From: Serendipita indica DSM 11827
Lineage: Eukaryota; Basidiomycota; Agaricomycetes; Sebacinales; Serendipitaceae
NCBI GenBank assembly: GCA_910890315.1
Contig: CAJVGD010000042.1
Location: forward strand, 1,798,001-1,862,000
Reading direction: 5' to 3'
DNA: 64,000 nt
This document shows, in pieces, positions 12,451-24,124 of the stretch (the first letter of the stretch is position 1; each line of letters opens with the position of its first letter). The translations under genes and the position numbers were made by a program. The notes under the pieces are model-generated. The model did no database searches. It was not told the origin of the DNA and was given only the letters and a program-made list of their open reading frames with translations.

Positions 12451-13235
12451 ATCACTCGGGTGACTTGCAGCAATGTAGATTCGTTGATGGACTTTTGCTA
12501 GATTTAATCCGATATCTCAGGGGTCCCTCCCCCCGTATAATCATTCGTGTGCACAACTGCAAGATGTACAGAGAATTCTACGATTTTATTGTAGACTAAG
12601 AACTGCTCGATATGGCGCGACCAGGTGGCAAATTGTTTTGTACTCGCCCTCGTCCAACAGGTGAAAAGTGGCAAACTTCGAGTCCACATGGCCCGCTCAC
12701 GGCATAGAGATAGAATCAAGAAATCTTCCCTCAAGGAAGAAGTCTGCAGTATATCGGTTCCATGAAGGACGCCGCCTTCATTGGCCATATGGATCAAACA
12801 TACCGCGCGGTTCACAACCGCTTTCAACACTACTCGCAAGTCATCAGCGGCGAATAACTAGTTTTACGTGAGATTCGAAGCGCATCGTCCTCTAGCGTCG
12901 CCTGAACCTCTCGTCGTCTTTCTGGGACATTGACTGGAATTCATACGTCGATTGTTCCTGTGAAGAGGACCGAACGATGTCACATGCGTGGGATCGTGCG
13001 TTGGACCCCCTGAGTAGCTGTATAGTTTTGGGCCGTATGGATGGTTGAGTAGCATGTGTCGAAGCTCGGATCCCGATCCTCGACGTACATAAGACGCCGC
13101 ATCAAGTAGATGGGAAAGCAGTCTAACCAGACCACCCACTCGTTGGAGAACAACAGACCGTCGAAGGACTACCCCTCGTTGGACCAGCCTCGAAATCCCC
13201 GGGTCTTCGACAGCCCTCTCAATCGTTACTTAGAT
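12451..13235. other. Intergenic between carbonic anhydrase 1 and S28 peptidase
   Basis: This holds the 3' end of the carbonic anhydrase gene and the promoter of the S28 gene. The frame continues open 42 codons upstream of the S28 ATG, but those residues are hydrophilic and precede the signal peptide, so they are treated as leader. No other feature is seen. Confidence 0.45.
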
Positions 13236-15655
13236 ATGCTCCTTCGAGCGCTCACTTTCCTTCTCTCTACCGCTCCTTTGATCGCGTTTGCCTTGGCAAA
13301 TGAGGCGACTATCGAGGTTGTGGATGACGAGGTTGTCATTCCAACGCTAGGGCGTCGCAACGGGAATATGGCCCCCCATCCTGCACTTCCATATGTTGCC
13401 ATGCCCGATAATGCGCGTCCTATTCGCAATGGGACAGAGCTCCCACCGTATTCCACCCTGTACTACTTTGATCAGGTGAGTTCTCGAGGTCACCATCCGC
13501 CCGATTTAGTTTTGACGCCAATGTAGTTGATCGACCACAATAAACCAGAGCTTGGGACGTTTAAGCAGCGTTATATGTTTACCTGGGAGTATTATGAGAA
13601 AGGAGGCCCGATCATTCTTTCCACACCTGGTTCGTTTCCATCCCTGCTCTTGGTTCTCTGTCTGATTCGGCGTAGGAGAGGCTAATGCTGCACTCGTACG
13701 ACCATCTTCTTTGGCCGAGCATAGCTGACAAGAAGTAGTATTCTAGCTACCTGACGAATCGCACCGTGGTAGGCCAAATCGCCCAACCAAATCACGGCGC
13801 TGCAGTTGTCCTCGAGCACCGATTCTTCGGCCTCTCCAACCCTTATCCCGACCTCAGTAGCGGCTCACTTTCAGTTCTCACGCTGGAACAATCGACGGCA
13901 GATTTGGTTTACTTTGCGAAGAATGTGCATTTGCCTTTCCCGACAGACGTAGAAGATGGGTCAAAAGTTGGTCCGGATAGGAATCCTTGGGTAAGGCTCT
14001 CTGCTCTCTTTCCATATGGTTTCACATACTCAATTGTGCAGATTTTGGTAGGCGGAAGTTATAGCGGTGCTCTGGTCAGCTGGACAATGAATAGGTGAGC
14101 TTCGTCTACCAGATGCATTTTAGCTGACGAGGATTTACAGTCATCCTGGTGTATTCCATGCTGGGTACTCGTCCTCTGGTGTTGTCCAAGCTATCTCGTA
14201 TTACTGGGCATATTTTGAGCCTATCCGACAATACATGCCGAAGAACTGCTCTGCTGATGTCGAGCGGGTCATCAATTACATGGACCTGACCTTTACCTTT
14301 GGTTCCAAGGTATACTCTGCGATCGAAACCTGCTGCCCGTTCTGACGGTTGCCCACAGAAAGAGAAAAAGGCACTGAGAGCCAAGTTTGGCATGCCAAAC
14401 GTGACTCATTACGATGATGTTGCAGGGACTCGTACGTCTTTTGTCGACCTACTTGGATCTGTGCTCATATTGGACTCTAGTGCGAAACCAGTTATGGGCA
14501 TGGCAGTCGCTTACTCCCGCCTCGGGAGGTGGCGAGTTCTTTACTTTCTGCGACGCGCTCGAGGTGAAGAATGGCACAGCTGCCGGACCCAAAGGCTGGG
14601 GACTCGAACATGCACTCGACGCATGGGGAAAGTACGAGACGCAGTATGTCGCCAATTGTACGCCATCCACCTCTGTGACAGGAGCTAGGCTGATATCACC
14701 CGGATAGATTGCCAGGATACACCACAAGAGTGATTTCATTCCGCGTGTTTCAGATTCTGAGTCACTAATGCCAACAATAGTGAATGTTTGGGCTCTTACG
14801 ATTCCACTCTGGGCTACTTCCACGATACCAAGGTCGATAATGCCTATCGTTCATGGATGTGGTTTTGGTCAGTATTTTGGCCTCACTTAACCATTTTACT
14901 GACCCGTATTCAGCTGCAATGAAGTCGGATACTGGCAGGATGGGGCCCCTCTCGGCTGGCCGTCGATTGTGACGCGTTTGGTCACTCCGCAATACGACGA
15001 GGTATGTCGCGTTGGCCGGGAGTCTAATATTTTATAATACTCTTCAGCGTCAATGTACATACTGGTTCCCAGAGGCCTTCCCAACCGCCGCCAGAGCCAA
15101 GACGCTGGACACGAACCGCAAATACAAGGGCTGGGACGTCAACCAAGATCGTCTATTCTTCGTCAACGCCAATAGTATGTCTTTGTGATATCCCTTTGGG
15201 GCACTGATTAACTGGACACAGAGGACCCATGGAGAGAGGCGACCGTCTCTTCTGATTTCCACCGTCGCCTTTCGACCTCACGTCAGCCCATTCATGTATT
15301 AGAGAATGGCTATCATTGTAGCGACCTTATTACACGCTTCAACATTGCATCAGACATCAAGAAGGTACAAGATACGGCGGTGCAGACATTCACCAAGTGG
15401 ATTTCCGAGTTTGTGCCCAAGAACAAACGGGAGGTATCAGAATCGGTGGAGAAGAAGAGTGTTCTGGACAATGAAGTCATGCCCCCCATCTTCGAGAGGG
15501 ACAGCACGGCGTTGCCGCCAGTCAATGCGACACCGCCGACCGTGGACCTTGGAAGCGTCAACGCCGGAGCGAGCGTGGATCCTGCACAGTCGGGTGCGTC
15601 TCCATCCCATGTCGCGCCTAAGAACGCTTGGAGGCTTGGAGCCGTAGTCGTGTAG
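13236..15655 (+). CDS. Secreted serine carboxypeptidase, family S28 (prolyl carboxypeptidase-like)
   Basis: Family S28 enzymes remove residues after proline from peptide ends, often working in acid outside the cell. The ATG at 13236 starts a signal peptide (MLLRALTFLLSTAPLIAFAL). The mature start shows the family's pattern (YYFDQ joined to LIDHNKPELGTFKQRYMF, then GGPIILSTPGE). The catalytic triad is complete after splicing: Ser in VGGSYSGALVSW, Asp in FVNANKDPWREAT and His in LENGYHCSD. About eleven exons with roughly 50-base introns are needed; exon 1 is 13236-13475. A C-terminal region of roughly 90 residues rich in Ser, Thr, Pro and Val follows the enzyme and ends at the TAG before 15655. 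It shares direction with carbonic anhydrase 1. Confidence 0.92.
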
Positions 15656-16213
15656 ACAGGTGGATGAACCGTCCAGAGCCCAGTACGTCTGGAAGCTTGG
15701 TTGCCTTACTTGCGCCTAGTCAAGTTCCAGACAAATGGGCCTAATAGGTGCACAAGGGATCCTCAACGTCGTCTTAGTGCACCACTCGCATACTTTGTCA
15801 ACGCTTGCCGAGGCAGATATCTACACGTTATATATTCTCCGTAACGTGATTTTGAATACAAAGAAGTCTGAGCTTGCCAAGCGGGAATCGTCAGCCACTC
15901 ACAAATGGCCATCAGCTTGACGCCGACCACATTCTTTAGCCTGTCTACTTTAAGATTTTGCGCCAACTAAACCACTTCCTATACTTCTGATGTGTACTCT
16001 CGTCACTGTCTCAGTGCGCTCTGTCTCTCCCAGACGTCACAAGCTGAACATGCTCACCAGTAGCCAATGCCCTTTCCGTTTGGCCAATTCCTGTGCGTTC
16101 ATTCTAACAAGGCTTAATCTGATCCAAGATTGATTTGCTTCTCAGTGAAGAGTTTACTACTGCAGTTCATCAAGAAATTTATGACCCCGAACCAGCAATT
16201 GTTGCCAACCGAA
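15656..16213. other. Intergenic region
   Basis: No supported gene. It contains the S28 3' end and the upstream part of the following uncertain gene. Confidence 0.4.
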
Positions 16214-17228
16214 ATGATCCACACCATTTGCTTCCCCAAAGGTACCCGCCCGACCAGTATCGTTTGCGTGCTCGTCCAGCTCCAGATCCTGGACCACTGA
16301 GGCGCTCTCCCGGTGTCTGGAAAGGCCAGACAACGGTACATGAACATTACATAGACAACCATGCGCTGATAATACTTGACAGTTTAGGTTCAAGTCGATT
16401 TGCGCAACCTTGCCCGTCTCACGGCCTCAATATATCGTAAGCAATCATTTCGCGGTCGATCTGAGCTCACATGATCATAGTACATCCAGATTGCGCTTCG
16501 TCTCAGTGTCCATCTCGTCCAGGCTGGCTTTGTCCGCAGAACCGAGCGACGCGATGTCCAGCACTTCCTCGTCTACTTGGCTCGCCACTGCATCGAGAAA
16601 GACGGTCGCCTTAGTTTCAAGAAAGGTTTCGGTGGCCCCAACTGTTTCCGCGCACTCGTGTACTTGGCTGAGGAACGTGCTCGTCGTTACCCATTCGTCC
16701 TCTAGCAACCAGTGGAGCATGCCCGTCTCCGAGAAGAGCCCCCCTATGTTCTACGAAATCTCTATTGAGTGCCTTCTTCACCTCGCTGGACTCAAACCGA
16801 GGCGCGCTCGAGAGCTTGGACTGATGCCCACTGAGGGTGAACTATGGCGTCGACTTATACTCCGTCTCAAGGAGTCCGAGCATGGCCAGTTTCTGCTATT
16901 TGGACAACTTGCTCATAGATACTTTGGCGGCAATGAAGCATTACTCGCTCGTCCCGTCACGAGAGAGCCGAACGTGAGTACTTTCATCAATTGTCGTCTG
17001 AGATCCAAATTTTATAGTGGAAAGATGGCATGCCGCTCCACTGTGTCTGTCTTGTCGGACGCGTGCTCAATAACCTCTCGGTTGGTCTACTGGTGCCCGC
17101 TTTCACATTCTAACAAGTCTCCCCAGCTGTCAGGAGACCTGACGCCGCAACTTAACAAGGACGTGCAGGCCAGAGTGCCGAGTGGAATGCTACAGCTTCG
17201 GAAGCGTGTGATAGCGAACTGGGCATGA
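16214..17228 (+). CDS. Unrecognised multi-exon protein
   Basis: I do not recognise a family. A consistent model can be built. After an uncertain first exon (ATG at 16214, MIHTICFPKGTRPTSIV), exons carry YIQIALRLSVHLVQAGF, DVQHFLVYLARHCIEKDG and FKKGFGGPNCFRALV. A 46-base intron (GTACTTGG to CTCTAG) joins this to NQWSMPVSEKSPPMFYE, ECLLHLAGLKPRRARELGL and LWRRLILRLKESEHGQF. A further intron leads to WKDGMPLHCVCLVGRVLN and a final exon ending RKRVIANWA. The spliced protein would be about 270-300 residues, soluble and mixed alpha in character, without a signal peptide. It sits between secreted enzymes but shows no sign of secretion itself. Start and first intron are guesses; the later exons are better supported. 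Confidence 0.5.
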
Positions 17229-17483
17229 AGGAGCAGCCACGAGGTGCTCAGGGCCATGGTTGCTTCGACACTCAATCACATTTGCCACAGCAACTATTCT
17301 CGATTAGTAAAACAGTTTGAAAACCGTCAATTGATAGTACAGTTAAGCAGTTGGACAGCATAGCTCTTAGCATCCGTCTAGACGAGGCACCAATTAGAAA
17401 CGAAACCCATAAATCACGATCCGCTATAAACTCGCTCCAAGACTATAAATCGGCCTTTTGAGGTCGGCGGACTAGCCGAAGGG

Positions 17484-18552
17484 CTAGCTAGATGCTGGTG
17501 GTGGATGTGATGAACCATCAGATGAAGGCGTGTAATTTTCGAATCCAGGAGGACCGCGCGAGACGTTCAGGTCGATTACCTCACCGGTCTCGAGGTCATG
17601 TACCCATCCATGTACAAAGAGTGGACGAATTGAGCCCGTTTCCCCGCGTCTCTGATGATGTGAATCTTGTTCAGAGGGCTTTGGAGTTCCGTCCGGATTT
17701 AGTCTTTGGACGATTTCCGCAAAGCGCTACACATCGCGTCAGAAGATTTCGACTCTGAGATGGCCTATCACTCACGTTCTTGATAACCGGGCTATCAACA
17801 ACTTTCTGAACTTGCAACTTGACATTTTCTTCCACAAGAGCTCGGAAGCCAGGATCCCTGATCCCTGGCGGCGGAACTGTACCGCCCGAAGCCTCCTTGA
17901 TCTCGTTTGCGATGCGCATTTGGGCGACTTCTGTACGATTCGAGGAGAGGTAGAGGCTGCGAATGTCGGATATCCATGTGTGTACGATTTGAGTCGGAAC
18001 GTCGATTGGCGCCTTTGGAGGGGTAGCGATGGATGCGGCAACGCCTCCGCAACTATAATGACCAAGAATAACAATATGCTGAGCGCCTAACGCATAGACG
18101 CCATAGGACATGACGCTGTAGTCATATGTCGTTAGCGCCCTCAAGCTGGATGTCTCAAGATCGAGGACGAACCTTTGGGTATTGAAGTCGTCCAACCTAA
18201 ACTGATTGGCGATATTTCTCTCCATGAAGAAATTCCCGAAAGCCAAGTCGAAGATGGATTCGGACGCGCGAGAGTCGGAACAGGCCACCATCATAAACGG
18301 TGGTTTCTGGCCATTCTGAACAAGCGATTGGAATAGTGCGCTGTCACGGTTCGCCATGAAGCGCTTATTGCCGTCAAACGCAGCTGCAATATCAGGGAAC
18401 CGCTCGCTATACGAGGAAGTGCTGAAATGAGTGTTGGGAGCGGGGTTACGACCTCGTATTGAATAATCGTATTTGAACGTGTCATTCGCCTGAGGATGAG
18501 CAAAGCCTGCAACTGCAAACAGCAGGGTGTGGATAAGAGCCCAGTAAACCAT
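17484..18552 (-). CDS. Secreted beta-carbonic anhydrase 2
   Basis: Paralogue of the plus-strand carbonic anhydrase at 10970. The start ATG at 18552 opens a signal peptide (MVYWALIHTLLFAVAGFAHP). Two introns lie at homologous positions: the first runs from GTTCGTCC to ACTACAG after FNTQ, the second follows the VIKN segment (GTGAGTGA to TGTGTAG). The spliced protein is about 330 residues. Both zinc motifs are kept (ACSDSRASES and LGHYSCGG). The last exon encodes RPLFVHGWVHDLETGEVID and GFENYTPSSDG, matching carbonic anhydrase 1, but stops soon after and lacks its long Ser/Thr tail. The N-terminal linker is also shorter. The similarity includes intron positions, so the pair comes from a local inverted or rearranged duplication. 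Confidence 0.92.
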
Positions 18553-18605
18553 GGGAGAGGAGGACCGGGAAAGCAGGTGTGATGGGACTTTTCGCAGGGA
18601 ACCTG

Positions 18606-18612
18606 TTTTATA
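18606..18612 (-). promoter_or_regulatory. TATA box of carbonic anhydrase 2
   Basis: TATAAAA on the minus strand lies about 54 bases before the ATG at 18552, a plausible spacing for a short-leader fungal promoter. This is the only clear TATA element near the start. Confidence 0.5.
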
Positions 18613-19600
18613 GATCTCTTTGGGGAGACTGGAGAAACAAGCGATATCCGCTTAAGAACGGGGACATAGAAAGGATGCTGGTCGGTATGGAGGAACCATC
18701 CTGTATAGTAAGAACCATTTCGAGCCTAGCGAAATGAAGGCAGAAGAAGCACAACGGACGGTCTAGCGATGGGCCGTCCGACTTCCATGCCAAGCCGTCG
18801 GACGGGGAAATCCAATCCCCACGCGGTTGCAAAACGCATTCCAACATTGTCGCAGAAAGACCGGAGAGGCGTCTAAAGAAGACTTTGAGCCTGTGATTAG
18901 GAATGACACGTATTGCGGGTTGTCAGAAGACTTACCGACTCAGTTATACCTCGGGCGTGATTCCTAATGACCTTTCAATGACGCAAATCTCCGTTGAATT
19001 ACGGTACCGAGGTATAAGGTAATAAGGTGCTGGGCGTTACCTCTTGGCTTTGCTTTGGCGCGAAAGGCCACGGTCTAGATCGGATCTAGATCTCGGTGAG
19101 GGGTATTATGAGCTTCCGATGGCATATTCTCATCCTCTCAATGCATTTGATACCGCGGTTCCGACGTGGTGGCTGCTCAAAGCCGGACGGGAACGGTTTG
19201 GGACAGTCAGCACCCGCAAGATGCTTCCAGGTTCATATATTTGTAACAATTGGGGTTGTAAAGGTTGTTCGAACCAGCGCGGTTATACAGCTCGAGATGG
19301 CAAGGTCCAAGCATAAGTACTCACATTTCTCGAGCCAACTTGACTCGAGTATTGTTGGAAATACCTCGTGTGCATTTGCTGATGGATGGCGACTGTTTGC
19401 CACTCTCGTCTTTGCAAGTTGACTCCTACCAATTTCACGCCTGTCTCTACGGTTTACTCTTTACGCCTATATCCCGAATATTGTCGTTCTAGGATTCAAA
19501 TTCACTACATTTCACAGTTATACCGCAAAGGTGCGTCTCTCTGAGGAAAATTCTGTCTCACGGTTGTCAGCTAATATCCTACGAGGTTAGACGTGCAATC
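18613..19600. other. Intergenic, divergent promoters
   Basis: This lies between the carbonic anhydrase 2 promoter and a plus-strand uncertain gene. Short open frames exist but none is convincing. No repeat is recognised. Confidence 0.45.
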
Positions 19601-20493
19601 ATGTCCAGCATCCTTGTTCATGTGCCCATGGTATCGTCCAAGTTACTCGCTAAGCTTGCCCTGTCCATCCCTGCCTGCTTGTTGGTGATCATCCTCGTCA
19701 AGCCTCGGCTGTTGCTTGCCCTTCTAGTCACTACAAAGTCTCCCATTCAAACCACAACGCTCAATGCTACCGTACTGGGCAACCTTTGGAACGCTGCTCT
19801 AGCGTCAATTGCACAATTGTCGATGGATTTAATCCAGATTCCAGTGTTTGTAGAGGGCCTTTTTTCTTCTTCGAAATCAAAGCGACTCAAAGCCCAAAAG
19901 AATCGGGGAAGAAAAGGTTCCATCCATAGTTCCACAAGTCTCTCGAAGAAGCAACATTCTGGCAGCTTCAAGATGGTCCATGATCTTCCATACGACGTAT
20001 TACTTCCTGTCTTTGGGCTCGACACCAAAATCATTAATGTACATCCCGCTCCTCGCGAGTGTTGGAACTCGTTTCTTACTCGCTTGGAAAATTCGGGCAA
20101 CAATGAATACAAAGAGACAGCAGCGTATCTCCGCATCTACTTCAAGTTACTGGCGTATCCTACAAGCCGCCCGGCCATGCGGGAGAATAATGTAAGTTTA
20201 CCTCTCCATCAACTGAATCTTGCTGACCTGGCGCTAGTACTCCGGCACTGAGTTGGATATGAAACTCGCGGTGATCATGTTCTTTGAGAACTTTGGTGTT
20301 CGTCATAGTAACTGTTCGGATGGTGGAACTCATCCTCATGTAGATTCATCCAACTGGCCCCGGGGTCGAACCTCTCCGGCAGAGTGTTGATGACTATATG
20401 CGCAAGCTTAGCGGCACGATCCCGCCTAGAGACAGGACTCTTCACCAGAGAGTCAAGGGCTCAAACCATCACAGAGTTCACAATCGCCAATGA
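19601..20493 (+). CDS. Unrecognised protein, provisional model
   Basis: No family recognised. The frame opens with a hydrophobic stretch (LLAKLALSIPACLLVIILV) that could be a membrane anchor or signal, followed by a basic, Ser-rich part (SKSKRLKAQKNRGRKGS) and a globular-looking part (MVHDLPYDVLLPVFGLD, PRECWNSFLTRLENSGNN, ETAAYLRIYFKLLAYP). A good intron (GTAAGTTT to GCGCTAG) joins this to YSGTELDMKLAVIMFFENFG. A second possible intron (GTTCGTC to CATGTAG) continues with IHPTGPGVEPLRQSVDDY and a stop at 20493. Later exon limits could differ. An anchored protein is possible, but function is unknown. Confidence 0.4.
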
Positions 20494-20873
20494 CTCACTC
20501 CCGGATGTGAGTCATTTCCTTCGCAACGTTACCTCGTATTTAATGGTCTTGTGTAGCCACAGAATAAGTCAATTGCCAGGTTGCTCGCCATGCCTCTCAG
20601 TCCCTGTGGACTCGAGTCGCAGCGGCTGGGAGCACCATGTATTAGTTATGTTCGTTACCGTGAAGAATCATACGCCACTTTATGACAATGGAGGTCATTT
20701 GCCGACCCGAGTGCTATCAACGGGCCACTTTGAAGTTACCAAGCCCATAAATTCTTCTATTAAAGCGAACTCTATGCATAGATGATCTCTATCATTGCCA
20801 AATTTTGATTGTTAATGGCAAGCGAATGTCCGTCGTGTCCCTGGAGCGAAGTAAATGTCTAGTTTCGACGCGC
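20494..20873. other. Convergent intergenic region
   Basis: No gene is supported. It may include a last small exon of the minus-strand ARMT1-like gene, since a GT..AG pair near 20853-20925 could replace its present stop. Confidence 0.4.
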
Positions 20874-22925
20874 CTAGACGTCGCGTGATGCAGATGAAAG
20901 CCATATGACATTCGGAAAGTCAATACCTCTCCTGGCACCCATTGGCCCAATGGCTTCTTCGAATGGCGTGCCTTGTGGTGCGGCCTCGTCGTACGTCAGG
21001 CGCCGATAGTTGAGGACTCCTTTGAAGATGGCGAGTTGACTGGCCGATAAATGTCGAAAGAGATCCGAAGCATGAAGAGGCATTGCCCAGAATGTGTATC
21101 CGGTCGTCCAGAATGCATGGTGTTCAAAGATGAAGCGACGGCTTTCAGCCCATGATTTCCATCGACCTGCCAGTGTACGAAGCAGGTTCCTCTCACTTTG
21201 AGTGCATGTTGAAAACGTCTGAAAGTAGTCAGCAGCTGTTATCCCAATGTGCAAAACTGCGTACTGTAGGTTCAACGAGTGCGGCTAACATCCATTCCCA
21301 GTCTGACTTTGTAGCATCCATCGTGAACCAAGGCATGCGCTTGCCATGGAATCGCACTTCAAGTGCCAGTCCGCTTTGAATAAGAAAGTCGGCTACACGA
21401 TATCCGTTAGTATAGGCCAACTCATTTTGAAGGGGACTCACCAAAGAGAAGATCGGAGAACAACTCAAATCCGGCGTTCTCCAGGACAATGTCGACACGC
21501 CCGTTCCCTTGTTCATACGTCTTTGCCACGGTAGTCCAGAGGCGGTCAAGAATGTTCTCAAAGTCCATGTTATGATGTACTCTGAATAAGGCTAGTAATT
21601 GTGAGCAAGAGCTCTTGCTCTCTAAAGAGTTCTCGCTCTCTAAAGAGTTCTCACCTCGAACAAGTTTGGTAAACTGCTCTTTGATTACCTCCTTGACCTC
21701 GTCGGGAAATAAGCAGTCAGGGATCTCGACGGGAGTCGCATATTCCGACGCCAGGGAGATGACATCCTTGAACGAATTTGCAAGTGATTGATGCTGTTGA
21801 GATAGTCAGCTCGCGTTCAAGCATCAATCTTGGGCCTACTTTGTCTCGTTTAAAGGGATCGAAATCTCCCCACCACGTACTGACAGCGAAGCACTCGGCA
21901 ATTCGGCGATGAACATAGGCCTCTACAAAGAGCGTTGGTGCCGTCGCATATGTCGGTACCGAGCCGAGCTCCTTTGCCATTGCCACGAGTTGGTCATTCC
22001 ACCAGTGTGCATCGGCACTCACTCCAAAGCGTTTTAATCGTTTGTTCGCGGATAGCTCGGCTTCCAGTGTCTTGAGCCGTTGCAGACATTTGGCCAAGTC
22101 GGCAATCTTGTCATCCAGCAGGAGCATCCTATCGTCCACGTCGAGATCGTAGACTGAAGTAGTATGCTGTGTGTAGAGGAAGAGTAAACTCTGTTCGGAG
22201 ACGGTGCAGTCGAGTGCATATTCCGTTTCCTTTATGGCGCGTCGAACAGCAAGAGGTAGGCGGACAGACAACGTTTCGTGCGCAATCTTCCTCCTCCTCT
22301 CCGTCTCCTCTGCCGATACGGTAAACCAAGAGACTGGGGGCGACGCCGTGAGCCATTTCTGACAAGCGTTGACTCCTGCCGTCGGAAGTGGCTTTGAAAG
22401 TTCTGCCTTTCGCGATGAATAGACGGGTTCTGGGGCGACACCATCTCGAATAGAGTCCCATCGACCGTAGTTGGCTGGTTTGGGGACGTTGATGATTGGC
22501 TGAACGCGGCGCAGGCTATCGGATCTGCCGCGTTGACGGGACGAAGATGACGCGCGCGATCGTCGTCCTTTGACAAGTCGCACCGAGCGCTGTGGAACGG
22601 GTGATGGTGAAGGTGATGGGGTTTGCAGGATATGAACCGTCGAAGAGGGGACTGGACTGGATTGCCTCGTTGGCACAACGGTTGCCATCCCAGAGCGAAC
22701 TCCATCTGGACTGGGACTTTGTGAGCCTCGCGACCAGGAGCGTGTTGGGATAGATGGTCTTCGAGACCGCTTCTCGTAGGCGTTGACAAACGAGCTGAAC
22801 CCGAGCGGAGACCGGGATCTAGAGAGCGATTGGTGGCTGCTTGCTGAACTGGGTGTGAGCGAGCTCTTCCACGTTGGAGAAAGCAACGATGGGTCGGGTC
22901 GTTGGATGAAGATGGGGGATGTCAT
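20874..22925 (-). CDS. DUF89 family damage-control phosphatase, ARMT1-like, with long N-terminal extension
   Basis: Members of DUF89 subfamily III are metal-dependent phosphatases acting on damaged or surplus phosphometabolites; human ARMT1 belongs here. Family blocks visible in order are: LVAMAKELGSVPTYATAPTL, FVEAYVHRRIAECFAVSTWW, DFDPFKRDK, then after introns FENILDRLWTTVAKTYEQG, RVDIVLENAGFELFSDLLF, ADFLIQSGLALEVRFHGK, MPWFTMDATKSDWEWML and GVLNYRRLTYD with TPFEEAIGP. The metal-site block reads LENAG where I expect DNxG, so an Asp appears replaced by Glu. About 200 Ser/Pro/Arg-rich residues precede the enzyme, which the family normally lacks. The ATG at 22925 is used, since the frame's earlier start at 22973 also opens but is less usual. 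The C-terminal end is uncertain. Confidence 0.85.
21604..21652. repeat. Short tandem repeat inside an intron
   Basis: The 18-base unit GCTCTCTAAAGAGTTCTC occurs twice in tandem, next to a palindromic AGAGCTCT. It lies within an intron of the ARMT1-like gene and overlaps its donor site. Confidence 0.6.
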
Positions 22926-24124
22926 GCTGCAGGGTCTGTGGATGCAGAGGTTTGACGATCTACAAGGAGACAACCTTTATACGCTTTTGATTTCATGTGC
23001 AGGGTAGGTCCGCCCGGTTCATAAAGCCAGCTTTGGGGAGGCTGTTAATACGACAAGAGTGGCGCATTGGGGAGAGAAAATTGAATAGCCTACGATAAGT
23101 AGAGTCAGACATTTGTTTTGAAACGCAGCATTCTGAGTGCAAACGTGCACGCCACTCTCAGGATGGGCAAGGGCTCGGCCAGGATCGGAATGGCGATTGT
23201 TGTGCTTCGCTCGAGAAGAAGAAAAAAAAAGGACCAAAATAAGCGCCCCAACTGCCAAAGTGCGCAACGGTGCTTTGGTGCTTTGGGGAGGGAGACGGCG
23301 GCGCACCGGCGGCTTTGGCATATGAATTCCCGACGCCCTGCGAGATCTCTCAGCAAGATTCAGCACCGAGGTTTCTCCAAATGGAATGTCGGCGCTGCGG
23401 TAGGGGTCCTCTGTCTACTCACACCAATGCCTCTTGAAAGCTTATGCAGACGAAAATATAACCTAGGGTAATGATAACCACTTTTTTAAGTGGTTTATAG
23501 ACGTTGGTATGCGACTGGAAAATTTCTTGCGCTTGTAAAGACCAGTCAGCAACGGATCAAAGCAGTTTCAAGGGGATAATTTGATACCTCTAAATCAATT
23601 ACAATGCGCAAACCCTCGAGGTGAACACGCCAGAAAAGATGGGTTAAAGGTTTACGCTAATGGGTCGCTGACGGCTACCACGCACTCCCGTAGTTTGTAA
23701 AGGATTGTCTTGATTCAAATGGTACTGAAAATAGAGTGATTGAGCATGTAGACATTCACCGGCCCAGCAAATGTCGACGAAAACGCGAGCAGTCGCCGTA
23801 AAGGCACTAAGACAATGTCTAGAAACAGAATTCCATTCCTTTATGCACCACTTCGGCTCAGTCGTCTGGCAAAGACGAGTCGACTGGAATTTGACTGGGT
23901 GCAAGTTAGGAGAGACTGTTTGCCACTGTTATTCGAGTTTCTCTCGGGTTACTTACTCACTTGTTAGTGTCTTGTGAATCATATCATCCTTTGTCACTCG
24001 TCGAATCAACTTTTTGCTCCTCTCCACATTCGCCCTTTGCTTTCAGATCAACACTCGCTCGGCTCTCCGCTCCTTCAATTGTAATCTAAAGCTCTATTCT
24101 TCTTGTACTTGCTCTCATCCGACG
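22926..24124. other. Intergenic, divergent
   Basis: This stretch lies between the ARMT1-like start and a small plus-strand gene. A purine-rich AGAAGAAGAAAAAAAAAGG tract sits at about 23214-23232. No gene, RNA or dispersed repeat is recognised. Confidence 0.45.

Noticed and set aside
13110-13235. N-terminal extension of the S28 peptidase
   Set aside because: The frame is open upstream, but the extra residues would bury the signal peptide; the ATG at 13236 fits a secreted enzyme.
16600-16750. A frame break in the unrecognised gene at 16214-17228
   Set aside because: A 46-base intron GTACTTGG..CTCTAG connects both frames exactly.
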